64,000 bases of DNA from contig OY783222.1 in the NCBI GenBank assembly GCA_963678705.1, positions 620,001-684,000 of the forward strand. Reading direction: 5' to 3'. The notes beneath the pieces were generated by a model. That model saw only the letters and a list, made by a program, of their open reading frames with translations. It had not been told where the DNA came from and ran no database searches. This document shows positions 23,799-34,900 of the stretch, one piece after another. Numbering within the stretch: position 1 is the stretch's first letter; the number at the start of each line of letters is the position of its first letter. The translations under genes were made by a program, and so were the position numbers. The DNA is from Panorpa germanica. Its lineage: Eukaryota; Arthropoda; Insecta; Mecoptera; Panorpidae.

Positions 23799-24601
23799 CT
23801 TATTTTGTGACGTTTCTATTACTATTACACTTCAATTATAGCTCGCATCAACTTTATCTTTATTTGTATTCTGACAGGTGGAGTAGTTTCGCAATTTGTA
23901 GCCGATAAAATAGACATTTCATATGAACGACTGTGAGAAACTGAACTCTTTCATGACAAAAAAATCATACGCATCTTCAATACAAAGTGACAAAGTGGCT
24001 CCAAAATGTTTACTGTATTTGCAAAATATGTTTACACCGTTTAAAACATAAAACTTTCTCACTTAGGATCCTGTATACTCACATACGAATATTTTATACT
24101 CTCCCATTACAGAAACATAAGAAACAAAAAGTAAACACAAAATGTATAATTTCCGTAAATATAAAGGCGTGGCAGATTCTTGTATTATTAACCCAGCTGA
24201 TGATTGTGTAGTGAAAGTCTTTAATAATTAGGTGGCATCTTTATGTCGGTCAATGTCCCCTGCTCCTCCCCACCCCACTCATCTTGTCTAACATAAGCAG
24301 TGGATAATTCAGCCGCGGGCAAGACGGATACACTCTTACAGGTCATACTTATTCATAATTTACGGCGAACAAGATGTTAATTGATTGAATATGTGAATGT
24401 CACATATTGACGGATCCCGCAAATGCTTGTGAGCTGCCTCCCACATACCACCTGCCTCGTCATATTGACACGACACGCTCTGAAACCTGTCAAAACAATT
24501 TCCATTTCTTGACATCAATTGACTGGCGACAATAAATTGTACAAATACAAAATAAACAATTAGGTCAAAGACACTTTTACCATTTTTATTTTTTGTTACA
24601 G
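23799..24601. other. Upstream region/intron of secreted-protein gene
   Basis: No ORF of note. It ends with a pyrimidine-rich acceptor, TTTTTTGTTACAG, at 24589-24601, so at least the right part is an intron separating an unseen 5' exon from the coding exon. Confidence 0.55.
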
Positions 24602-24614
24602 AATTCTAAAGAAG

Positions 24615-27600
24615 ATGATCACTCTTTTGATACTTGCGCTGGCGGTTAGCCCAGCAATGACTAACCGATGGTCCCGACAACTTCCCCAAGGTCAAATAAA
24701 CAACGGAGATTGGATTCCAGTATCTCAACCGTGTCCAACATGTCGCCAGCAGGGTAGTAGAGTGTTAAACTACCCTCTTCAACAACCGCCAACGTACTTC
24801 CCTCATCCAATATTCAGTCCAGCTCAACAACCTTTCAGTTTATTTGGAGAGCCCTTCCAACTTCAACCGCAGTACTCTCCAATTTCGGCGCAGCAGTTTG
24901 TACCGCAAGCCCAAAAACCTCATAACATTCCGCACATAGTGCCTCAGCCGTTGATTCAACATCAAAACAACCAACCTATCTCACAACAACAAATGAACTT
25001 TAAGCAATTGCCAAAAGAAGAAAAGGAAGAAGTACAGTTGCTTTACGTACCACTGGAAACATTGCGACAACGTGGCAAGCATCAAAATGCACCAAACAGC
25101 AACGAGTTTTATCGCCAACCTACCCTTGCACCGCCGCCAATAACGACTACCAGAATTTCGACAACCGCAAAACCAAAACAAAAACCACACCAACCTGCTT
25201 TAGCTATGTTCATGTCAAAACATGATGATAAAGTTGGAGTGTCCGATGTTCTAACTCTTCTAAAGGATGCTAAGAGTATCCCAGTGCTGGACAATCTTGG
25301 AACACAATCTCCCGAAGTATTTGTCGGTCCTTCTCAGTTGAAAGTACCCGACAACTATGTGCGATTCGATTTGCCTTACCTATCAAGTATAGAACATAAT
25401 CGTGTAGAACGTAAAGTTGAGGACTATCCGTTCTTTGTTGCTCCATTAAGTTACAAAGCTCCAGAAGGTTATTCTAAAATACCTTTCCCTGCTCCCCATG
25501 TTGGTAGTATTGTTGTTAAGCCGCCTCAAATTGCACAAGCTACACCTGCTTCATTTTTCTCGACGGAATCCACATTGCAAGGAAGCTTTGTACCGCTTTC
25601 GCATGCTGCTTACGTCACACCATTAGCACAAACTGATCTTCCAATAAACAATCAACAAAACCAAGGCCATTTTGTCACTCATGGAGTTCAACAATTCTCT
25701 ACTGCTAGACCAATCCAAAATTTACAAAATACACAAAACTTCGTACAAAACACGGAATTGAAACAACAAAATTATAATAACCAACAACAATATAATAACG
25801 CACAACAACAATTCATACAAAACGAAAATGCGACACCAAAACCAACTCAGATTATAGAAAATCAACGTCAGCAGCAATACTACAGGCCACATGTGCAACA
25901 ACAGCAAACGGAACTGCCAAGATTCGCTCAGGAAGAAGAACAACATATAAGAAGTACTCAAAAACCGATTTCCACCCATACACGGGATCAGCAGGATCAA
26001 CAGAACTATCAAACAACGATTCCTGAACTAGTTAACACAAATCTTCCTCACTTTGTTCAATACGAGCCTATTCATGAAATAAGTAGTACAAGCAAACCGA
26101 TTACCAGCGCAGACTATTCATCAAACGGTTATTACACACAGTCACAACAAGTGAGCCAACAAAGAGGAAACCTCGTCCGTCAGCAACAAGAGGATCAGTT
26201 AGTACATCAGCAACAAAATAATAATCAGTTTAGAAACGAAGAAGAAGATATTTTATTACGGAAACAAGCGGAAGAAACAAGAGCTCGAAGAGAACAAGAA
26301 GAAAAACTTTTACGGAAGCAACAGCAGGATCAAGCTTTAAGGCAACAGCAGGAGGAACAAATTCTGCGACAACAACAAGAGGAACAAATTGTACGGCAAC
26401 AAAAAGAAGAGCAACTTCTAAGGCAGCAAGAAGAAGAACGAATTCTGCGACAGAAGCAGGAAGAACAAGCCCGTTTAGAAGAAGATCGGAAACTACGTCA
26501 ACAACAAGAAGAACTTAAGCGTATTAAAGAACAAGAAGAACGAAAAATTCGTCAACGCCAATTAGAAGAAAGACAACAACGTGAAAGAATGCGCCAACAA
26601 GAATTGCGTCAACGACAAAAACTACAGCAACAAAAGAAACAAGAACAAGAATTGTTGCAGCAACAACAAGAACAACAAAAATATTTGCAAGATCAACTTA
26701 GTTTTGAAGAAGAACTTGAAATAAGGAAGCAAGTTCCCGAAGAACCTCAATATATTCAACTAAAAGAACTTACTCATATAAGCAGTACACTTAAGCCAAC
26801 TACAAAAGAGCAAGAAGAGTTTGAAATGAAACAATATTTTAAGCAACAATCTGCGTTTAAATCACTTCCACAAAACCCTGAATACCAACAGCAAACTCCT
26901 GTGTATGCTACAGAAACTGAAGCTACTATAGAGTCTTCAACTCCTCAATACTCACTACCGTCTGAACTTCCTGCAATCAATGCTCATCTTCCTGGCTTAA
27001 TTAATTCATTGCAAGATGAAACGCGACATTTTAACTTAGAATTAGGAACTGTTAGTACAACCACGGCGGCACCACCTTCAACATCAACATACTTTACACG
27101 AAGACCTCAAACACGTGGACGAAGACCGGTACCGACACGCGCTAGTACTGTAACAGATTCCACAACTCGTCGAACAACTAGAGGTAGGAGACCATACACT
27201 GGATCACGTTATACACCTCGTCCTGTTATTAAACCAGAATTTCAAGAAAAACAGCAGCAAGAAGAAGAAGTATCAGTGTTTGTTTCTAGTCCCCTTCCAT
27301 CAGCCCATGAAGGATCTTCAACTGAAGAGCCCTCGAAACCCACAACCGCTCCAAGATCACACAGCAGATACCAGAACCGTTATAATTACAATAACGATGA
27401 TTCCACCGATTCACAGCGCAAATCACAGGTAAGACAAAGATTCAGAACTCGAGGAAGGCCTCAGTACACAACTAAGAAACCAGAAGAAGAAAATTATCCA
27501 AAATTACCAGTAGTAGCAGTAACTGAAGAAAGTAGAATACCAGAGGTGTTAAATTTGGAGATGGTAAAGGAACCAGTAAGGGACTTTTACCCAACGCAGT

Positions 27601-29486
27601 CGCCATTAGACAGCTATATAGATATAACAACTGCGGCTTATGATAATGTTTCAAAATATGAACATATTACAGTAATAACTCCATCATCAACAGAAGCTCT
27701 GCAATTCACAAGACCACAAGAAAATAGAGAGCAAGTAAGTGAATATTATGTATCCCCGTCCGTACAGACCCAAGATGACATTAGCGATAATAATTTGCGG
27801 AAAGAGATGAAAGTCCAAGATGAAACATTTGTAGAAGATCCCGTTAAAAATGAAGAAGATTATGGTTTTACTAGAATACCTAACTTCCCTCCAATAGTTA
27901 TGCAAACACCAGAACAACGTCATCAAATTCAAAACTCTCCAAATGTGCACCCGGTGTATGTACCGACTGATACCCATACTACAGAGGAGACAAGAGAAGT
28001 GGAACAACCAAAAATTCGTAAAAATCACTTCTTTAGAAGACCGTCTCGACCAATAACTACAACATCTACCCCCGCAACAACAAACTATCCCACAACGGAA
28101 GTTGTAAGGCGTGGTAGATACACGGTAAGGCCTACTCGGAGACCAGAGGCAACTAATCTGCCGAAAATAACAAAAATCCGAGGACGAATCCGAAAGCCAA
28201 CAACCGCAACAACTACTACTGAAAAAGTTGACCCATCAAATGAAGTGGAATTTGATCAAGCGCCAACACCCAGACCAACGCATCGATATGTCTCAAGGAT
28301 TAGGACGTCCGAAGCGGCTGAGGATCAAACAGAAGCCAGCAATTCTGCGTTTCGAATAACTGTTGATCCCGATGACCAGTACACGTATGAATCTATCAGA
28401 AGACCGCACTACCTAAACCTGGATGTTCAGGAATCACAGTGGTCTCCAAAGTTATCACACAACTCTTTCCAACCATATGTTCCACGGGGCAAAGGTGAAA
28501 GAGCTCTACATAATAAAGACCCTGCTGAAAAAGAAGTGGAAATCGTGACCTCAGGCAAAGACTTGTCAGAAATATTAACCCAAGAACCTTTGGAAGATGA
28601 AGACAATTTCATGATTACCGTAACACCGTCTATTTCACTTACAAGTGAAGAAGAAACATTACTTGAAAATGAACAAAAAGATCCCACTCTGGAACCAACA
28701 TTAGCAGGAATGGTGGTAAACAAAATAATGGAAAAGATAGAAGAAATGGCGGAAGACAAAGATATAGATGCGGATATAACAAAGAAACCAACTGATCCAT
28801 TGGCAGAGAAGAAAACAAGCGGCAGAAGACGAGGAAACTGGAGGTTAGTTAGAAAGCGACCTGTAGATAATTTAGAAGCTGCAGAATCGCAAAACTTTAG
28901 AAACACTTACCTAAACAGTGTAGAAGCAGTCGATAGAAAAACATCTTCAACACCGGAAACACCTGGTGATATTGATCTTGGAACCGGATCACCTATTGCA
29001 TTTACCACGACAAGGAATTCTACAATTGAAGAAACAACATTGCAGCCAGAGGTGACCAGTGTGACTCCTGAAGTTACCACAAATGCAGAAGAAACAGAAG
29101 CCGAGGTGGAAGTAACAACATTATCCAATGTAAATATTACTGACATTCCTAACACGACGGAAACTCCAGATACTACTGATAGCGAAGATCATTCAGAAGT
29201 AATATCTACTGAAGTTGATACGACATTGTCTCCAATCATCAAAGAAATCGGTGGCCTCATCGAAGAAGCTATCGTAAAAATAGCTAGAGCGGAAAATATA
29301 GATGAAGAATCAATAGAGCCGACCGAAGCAACCACTAGTACAAGCACCGCATTGCTCAGCAATGGTTCATTAGACTCAATGGTTTTAGCAACATCCACAT
29401 CAACAGAAATATCACATGAAACAGAAATATGCTACAGAGGTCGTTGCGTCAAAACAGATACAGATCTTGAGATGGATCAAAAATAG
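24615..29486 (+). CDS. Secreted Gln-rich, Thr-rich low-complexity protein
   Basis: A 1623-residue protein in one exon, which begins 13 nt upstream of the ATG after an acceptor. Residues 1-16 form a signal peptide. A CxxC pair lies near 40-43. Residues about 200-300 are the most ordered-looking part (VSDVLTLLKDAKSIPVLDNL; later PFFVAPLSYKAPEGYSKIPF). Residues 330-545 are Gln/Asn-rich; 545-700 form a charged Glu/Gln/Arg coiled coil with LRQQQEEQ-type repeats; 800-1300 hold Arg-rich RGRRP motifs within Thr/Ser/Pro runs; the acidic Thr-rich tail ends with CYRGRCVKT. A motif like ISSTxKPxT recurs near 455, 495 and 720. It looks like an extracellular or cuticle-associated matrix protein. I do not recognise a named orthologue. 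Database names such as trichohyalin-like would reflect composition only. Confidence 0.9.
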   Translation: MITLLILALAVSPAMTNRWSRQLPQGQINNGDWIPVSQPCPTCRQQGSRVLNYPLQQPPTYFPHPIFSPAQQPFSLFGEPFQLQPQYSPISAQQFVPQAQKPHNIPHIVPQPLIQHQNNQPISQQQMNFKQLPKEEKEEVQLLYVPLETLRQRGKHQNAPNSNEFYRQPTLAPPPITTTRISTTAKPKQKPHQPALAMFMSKHDDKVGVSDVLTLLKDAKSIPVLDNLGTQSPEVFVGPSQLKVPDNYVRFDLPYLSSIEHNRVERKVEDYPFFVAPLSYKAPEGYSKIPFPAPHVGSIVVKPPQIAQATPASFFSTESTLQGSFVPLSHAAYVTPLAQTDLPINNQQNQGHFVTHGVQQFSTARPIQNLQNTQNFVQNTELKQQNYNNQQQYNNAQQQFIQNENATPKPTQIIENQRQQQYYRPHVQQQQTELPRFAQEEEQHIRSTQKPISTHTRDQQDQQNYQTTIPELVNTNLPHFVQYEPIHEISSTSKPITSADYSSNGYYTQSQQVSQQRGNLVRQQQEDQLVHQQQNNNQFRNEEEDILLRKQAEETRARREQEEKLLRKQQQDQALRQQQEEQILRQQQEEQIVRQQKEEQLLRQQEEERILRQKQEEQARLEEDRKLRQQQEELKRIKEQEERKIRQRQLEERQQRERMRQQELRQRQKLQQQKKQEQELLQQQQEQQKYLQDQLSFEEELEIRKQVPEEPQYIQLKELTHISSTLKPTTKEQEEFEMKQYFKQQSAFKSLPQNPEYQQQTPVYATETEATIESSTPQYSLPSELPAINAHLPGLINSLQDETRHFNLELGTVSTTTAAPPSTSTYFTRRPQTRGRRPVPTRASTVTDSTTRRTTRGRRPYTGSRYTPRPVIKPEFQEKQQQEEEVSVFVSSPLPSAHEGSSTEEPSKPTTAPRSHSRYQNRYNYNNDDSTDSQRKSQVRQRFRTRGRPQYTTKKPEEENYPKLPVVAVTEESRIPEVLNLEMVKEPVRDFYPTQSPLDSYIDITTAAYDNVSKYEHITVITPSSTEALQFTRPQENREQVSEYYVSPSVQTQDDISDNNLRKEMKVQDETFVEDPVKNEEDYGFTRIPNFPPIVMQTPEQRHQIQNSPNVHPVYVPTDTHTTEETREVEQPKIRKNHFFRRPSRPITTTSTPATTNYPTTEVVRRGRYTVRPTRRPEATNLPKITKIRGRIRKPTTATTTTEKVDPSNEVEFDQAPTPRPTHRYVSRIRTSEAAEDQTEASNSAFRITVDPDDQYTYESIRRPHYLNLDVQESQWSPKLSHNSFQPYVPRGKGERALHNKDPAEKEVEIVTSGKDLSEILTQEPLEDEDNFMITVTPSISLTSEEETLLENEQKDPTLEPTLAGMVVNKIMEKIEEMAEDKDIDADITKKPTDPLAEKKTSGRRRGNWRLVRKRPVDNLEAAESQNFRNTYLNSVEAVDRKTSSTPETPGDIDLGTGSPIAFTTTRNSTIEETTLQPEVTSVTPEVTTNAEETEAEVEVTTLSNVNITDIPNTTETPDTTDSEDHSEVISTEVDTTLSPIIKEIGGLIEEAIVKIARAENIDEESIEPTEATTSTSTALLSNGSLDSMVLATSTSTEISHETEICYRGRCVKTDTDLEMDQK

Positions 29487-31430
29487 AACGGACTGATTTT
29501 TGTTTATTAATTTGTAGAAACACTAATTACACTGGCCAACAAAAGTTTTTCCCAAACCGCGATTTGGATTCTGGACTCAAAAGTTACCTAGAAACAGTTA
29601 AAAAATCGCAGGCTCCAAAATGTATCTTGACCAGTGTTATCAATTTCATCATTTAAGGAAGTTAAAGAGAAGAATATCTTTAATTTTCTTGACCAAATTA
29701 TTTTAGTAATAGTTTTCTAATATCAACGTAGGTACCTTAATTCCGTTGACGATCTTTACTGTTTTCTCAGACTTGTGCTTAACTGTAGCTTTAACAAACT
29801 AATTTAAAAAATTAAGGAACCTTAAAAACTAGCTGCAAGTTATGTTATATTTGTAACTAGATTTTTTGTAATGAAAAAACTGCTTCGGGATTATATTGTA
29901 GTATCTCCTGAAGCTAGTATATAATTTGATACAATTAGATTTTGTGACATAAAGTGATTATTTTTATATGCATGTCATAACTTCAGAAATTTATATTTTT
30001 TCTATGAAGAAATTAAATATTATTCTAATATCGCTATTGTTTTAAAAGAAAACAATATAACGGAAGTTTATTTAATTAGAAAATACAAAAATTATTGGAA
30101 ACTAAATTTTACGGCATACTTTTAAATTACAATGTGTTCCAATTGCAAAGTGACACAGATCAATCCTGAGAAAGCAGTGATTTGTAAAAAATGCTAATTT
30201 TATTTTAATTAATTATCTTATATAATATATTTAATTTTAATTTATATTTAAAGCTCATATTTATGTATTATACAATGTTAATTAAGTTATTAAATACAAC
30301 AGTAAATATTTAAAACTTTGTTCAATTTTTTCTATCTTCCAGATAAATTGTGACACTAACAATATATTCAGTCAGACAGTTTTATATATTTATAAGAAAA
30401 GTAATACAGTAATTAAAATATCAGACAAATTTGAAATATTAATTATTGAAAATAATGTGCTAGACTTTATAGGAGCATTCTATAACAAATACATAATTCA
30501 CACCCGTTGTCTCGCAACAGTGCGAAAAGCTAGTAAGTGGATAAACATATAACTTTTAGCAATAAAAGAATACTTGGGGAGATACACTAAGATAAAACAA
30601 ATAAATAACACAAGTTTATTAAAGAAAGGAATTCCAAAAACTACTTAAACATGTCGCTTTTTGCTTCTAGATGCAATATATTAATCAATAATGCAATATT
30701 TTTTACAAAAAGTGTGACTGTTCTATTAAATAAAGTTTAAATACATATAACTAAGTTTAACAAATATTAACAATTAATAATACTTTTTAAATTTGTGCGG
30801 CAATGTCGGTATATAAATTATGATGCTTAAAAATGTAGTAAATCAGACATCTACAGAGTAGTAGGTAAAATAGTTTTCCAAGCTTACCTCCAAATAATAC
30901 AGATCCCTTCGAACTTTCATAAACCAAGAATTGAATCAGGTTGACCTTGGTAATTCCGTTATCGCAGTTGGCCGTTCATTATTTATATAATTATTTAATA
31001 GAATCCGAAAAATGTTAATCTAATTATTCTCCAACTGATCTAATAATTATGTCACTTTTCTCTAAAATTTAGTTAACATGAGCTGTCAAAACTTCAAAAT
31101 AAAATAATCGATGTAACAACAACAACCTAAAAAGTAAAGATTGGGATGTCACTATAAAATCGTTGACGTTTTTTATAAGTATGTACATATAACACATTAC
31201 AAGAAACAGTAAAGATACACAATAATGTTGGGGAATAATAAGTAACATCAAAATTTAATTGAAAATATCTACAAATAAAACGCAATCTTCTATCTTTGAA
31301 TCATAAGTGTTACGTAAACTTGAGGTGAACTATTCAGTGTGGTTCTAGCGGCTTGTTAATTTTTCGTTTTATATAGTTATATCAAACACAAATCATATAA
31401 AAATTCTAACAAAAATAAGGTAATTAAATA
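29487..31430. other. 3' UTR and intergenic DNA
   Basis: AT-rich. The 3' UTR of the preceding gene must end here; a candidate AATAAA lies near 30729. No coding region recognised. The - strand ORF at 31069-31251 has no features. Confidence 0.5.
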
Positions 31431-31445
31431 ATGTCAAATGGCTGA
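31431..31445 (+). promoter_or_regulatory. uORF overlapping the start of the small membrane-protein gene
   Basis: ATG TCA AAT GGC TGA is a four-codon frame whose third codon overlaps the main ATG at 31438 in another frame. It could lower initiation at the main start unless the transcript starts downstream of it. Confidence 0.5.
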
Positions 31446-31910
31446 TGATATAGATCCTACTTCCTGGAAACCAAGACGTACTCGAGGAACTCCAAGTTAT
31501 AAAATACGAAATTACTTCGCTTTAGCAGTTATTGGAGTAGGAGCAGTTTGCGGTTTATTAATGCAGTAAGATTGATATATTTTATTTCTTCAACTTATGC
31601 AAAATATTAACAATCAACTATTTAAACGCTTATAGTGAAAATGTAGCCGTTTTAACAATTGCTTATTTTTTTAACACATAACCTCAAATTATTTATCTGT
31701 ATAATTTAATAATAAAAAATAAATGATAATAAATAATGTTACCTTTTCCGTTTTAGATACACACCAGTTTCTAATAAATTAAAAACATCTATTCGTGATT
31801 ATTCAAAACCTAGTGAAGAAGAAATTGATCGTAAACTGTTAATGCAAATGATACCTGTCAAACGATCAGATTACATTAAAGATCAAATGGAACGCCAAGC
31901 TAACGAATAA
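31438..31910 (+). CDS. Small single-pass membrane protein
   Basis: Two exons, 31438-31565 and 31757-31910 (donor CA|GTAAGA, acceptor TTTTAG), give 93 residues. The N-terminus is polar and basic (SWKPRRTRGTPSYK). One membrane segment lies at about 25-43 (FALAVIGVGAVCGLLM), followed by a charged tail with a KPSEEEIDRKLL stretch. Size and layout resemble small inner-mitochondrial-membrane assembly factors, but I cannot name the family. The ATG at 31438 is in good context (AAATGG). The next gene's ATG lies 21 nt past this stop, and an AATAAA for this gene falls at about 31957 inside the next gene's first exon, so the two may share a transcript. Confidence 0.8.
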
Positions 31911-31931
31911 ATTAAGCAAAAACATTCAGTC

Positions 31932-34900
31932 ATGGAAGTGAAGAAACAAAACAAAATAAAACTTTCGCGTTTACGGTTGCAAAAAAGCTCAAAAATAGTT
32001 CATAATAGGTTTGTATTTCATCCACCAATATTTTCATTCTAATCTGTTTTTAAAATGGCATGTGTATTTAGTGATAAATTGAAATATATTTGAGTATGTT
32101 AAAGCTATTTAATAATTAAACATTTTACAATCCTATAGAATTTCTTAGAAAATAAGAGTATATACCATCTTGTTTCAGCTGTTTTCATTATATTATTTGT
32201 AAATGAACATGATATATGTATTGAAAATACAAATAATAAACAGAATTTATTCTTAAATTGGTTTTGATTTGTTTTAGTAACTCTGAGCCTGTCAGCAGTC
32301 AAATATCGAAATATTTTAGAACAGAACGTTTCAATACTGAAAGTGAACCAATAAATATGAATATACATTCTCCAAATGTTTCCTCTAGCCAACCTATTAT
32401 TACAAAAGCTTGTGTCATTAAAGAAACAGATAATTTATTGCTGGAAGAGTATAATAAAATAAAATCTAATCAAAATAATGCTTTTGAAAATAGTATATCA
32501 GATTTTACGGTTCCTGTAAAAACAAAACTTTCAAATAATCCTGTCTTTTCACCAATGATGACAAGGTCCAGAAAGAAAGAGCCTCCAAAGACAGTGCAAA
32601 AGAAAAAGGCTGTTTCTAAGCAAAAATTTGATAGGAAACAACCAAAAATTAAAAAGGCTATTTCAATGAAAACAAAAGAAGAAAATAAATTTTCTAATGT
32701 GTTGAATGAGCAGTGCATGGCTGAAGATATTAACCCGGAGCATTTACAAATTGCGATGGCTTTGTCTAAATCAATGATGACTGAATCAGATTCTGAAAAT
32801 AATTCTGAAAGTACTTATTTTCCAGACACTCAGGAACGCTTAGGTTTAATTAAAAAAACATTAGAACAGTTTGGCTTTAAAAACTCAAGTAATGAAAACA
32901 ATAAAAGAAATGAAGGATTATCGTTGAAAGAAAATAAACTTAAAAAATTAAGATGGAAGTCTGTGCTATTGAAACGAACTCCAGAAGACAGAGCTAAGTT
33001 AGTGGAACAGAAAGCAGCGGAATTATTAAGTGAATCACTTCCTGAAATGAATGTTGAACTAGTCGTTCAGACAAATAAAATACGTAGTACTATTTTAAAA
33101 GAGTTTTACAAAGAAAGAACTATTTTTTACTTAAATAATTTAAATCGTAATGAATTAAGTGAAGTTAAGCTATTTTATACCTATTTAATGACTCCAAGTA
33201 ATGTTAAAAGCGGTACACTTTTAAAAAATTGGGCAGAAATTCCCGGTAGAGATAAAAGTCCGGAACGAATCAATTGCAGTAGTGATCTAAAAAACATTTC
33301 TCAAAATTTTGTAAACGAAGAACACGTTAAGTTAACAAATAATAAAGAATTATCACTACAGTTTACTGAAAACACAAATATAATTCCAGATATACTAAAC
33401 ATAGAAGAAAAATCGCTGGATTCAACATCAATACAAAATGGAACATCATTTGCAAAGGTAGCGAATAAAAGATCACCACGAAAATTAGCAAAAGCAAGAA
33501 AATTAGGTCTAAGCCTCATTAGATCAAACTCTGAAAGTTCGTTTGAAAAACATGAAGGAAAACACAATGTTCTGAACACAGTGCAGTTAAATACTTCTCT
33601 TAATTCCAGCAAACGAACAACTTTTGCAAATTTGGATTTCAGTGATATATCTCTTAATAAAACAAATACTGAATTGTGTGAGGAATCAACAAACACACAT
33701 GTGGCCAATTTTATTTCTGCTTCCGATGAACCAAGAGATCATTGTACTTATTTAAATAATATTTCTTATGCGAATATTACAAATGATAGCTCTAACAATG
33801 TTACTGTTAATGATGACGATGGCGCTAATAATTTAAATGAAATTAGTAATAATTCAAAAAATATAACTCAACAATTTCTTACACCTATAATCACTTCTCA
33901 ACCGCGAAATGTTTCGCCAGATATCTTTGCAGAGAGTTTTGAATGTGCTTACAATAATATTGAATCACCAAATAATGTAAATTTAAATATTAAGGACAGT
34001 TTGCTCAATGAAAATATTGTACCACCTCCTGCAGAGAGTGAAATTTGTGACTTAACACAAAATACAGACTTAGTGCAAACTGATGTAGTTTTGGATTTAA
34101 CCCAATCGTCAGATTCAGATATTTGTGATGATATTTCACATATAACATCCTCTTCTGCTAAAGTAGACCATACGAAAACGAATGTAAAAATTTCAAAACT
34201 AAATAATTCACAGAAAAAAAATAAAGTTGATTTTGGAATTTTCAATGGTTTTTCCTCAGATGAGGATATTTTGGAAAGTAGTAATGGAATTTGTCATTTT
34301 GAAAATTTTTCTAAAAGTACAACATCTTCAGAAGCTAGTTTTAAAAGCAACAACCACTCTTTAGAAATTAGTAAGGATTCTTTTGGTAACTCAAAAGTTA
34401 ATTTACATGATAATACAACATTCAAAACGAGTAATGTAGGCTTGACCACATCACAAATGGAGCAAATAATTCTGTTAAGTAATAAAACAGTCTCATCACC
34501 AATTTCACCCACTGCAGAAGTTAAAAAATATATAGAAAATATATTACGTTCACCAGTTGCAGAGAATTCTGAAAACCTAGTTGAACCAAAGAAACGAAAT
34601 TATTGTCGTAATATTTTCAGGAAAAAAATGCTAACAGACTCCATATGCACTGGTAAAACAGACAGCTTACATGAAAAGGAATCTGAAGAAATGGAATGTG
34701 ACCTAATAGCAGGAATTAACATTCACAATTATTCACCGATTTTCAAAGAAGAAGCAAGCAATATGACATTATCGCATAATTCAGCTAAGAAAAAGAAATC
34801 AGTATTAAAAAGCACAAAGTCATTTGAATCAACTTTTAACTGTAAGAAAAAAAGTCATTCACCAGTTTTAAACAAATCCAACCATAGTTTTACACGCAAA

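Noticed and set aside
25722..26012. Antisense ORFs across the 24615-29486 gene
   Set aside because: They mirror Gln-rich codons (CAA gives TTG), yielding Leu/Cys/Phe-rich artefacts.
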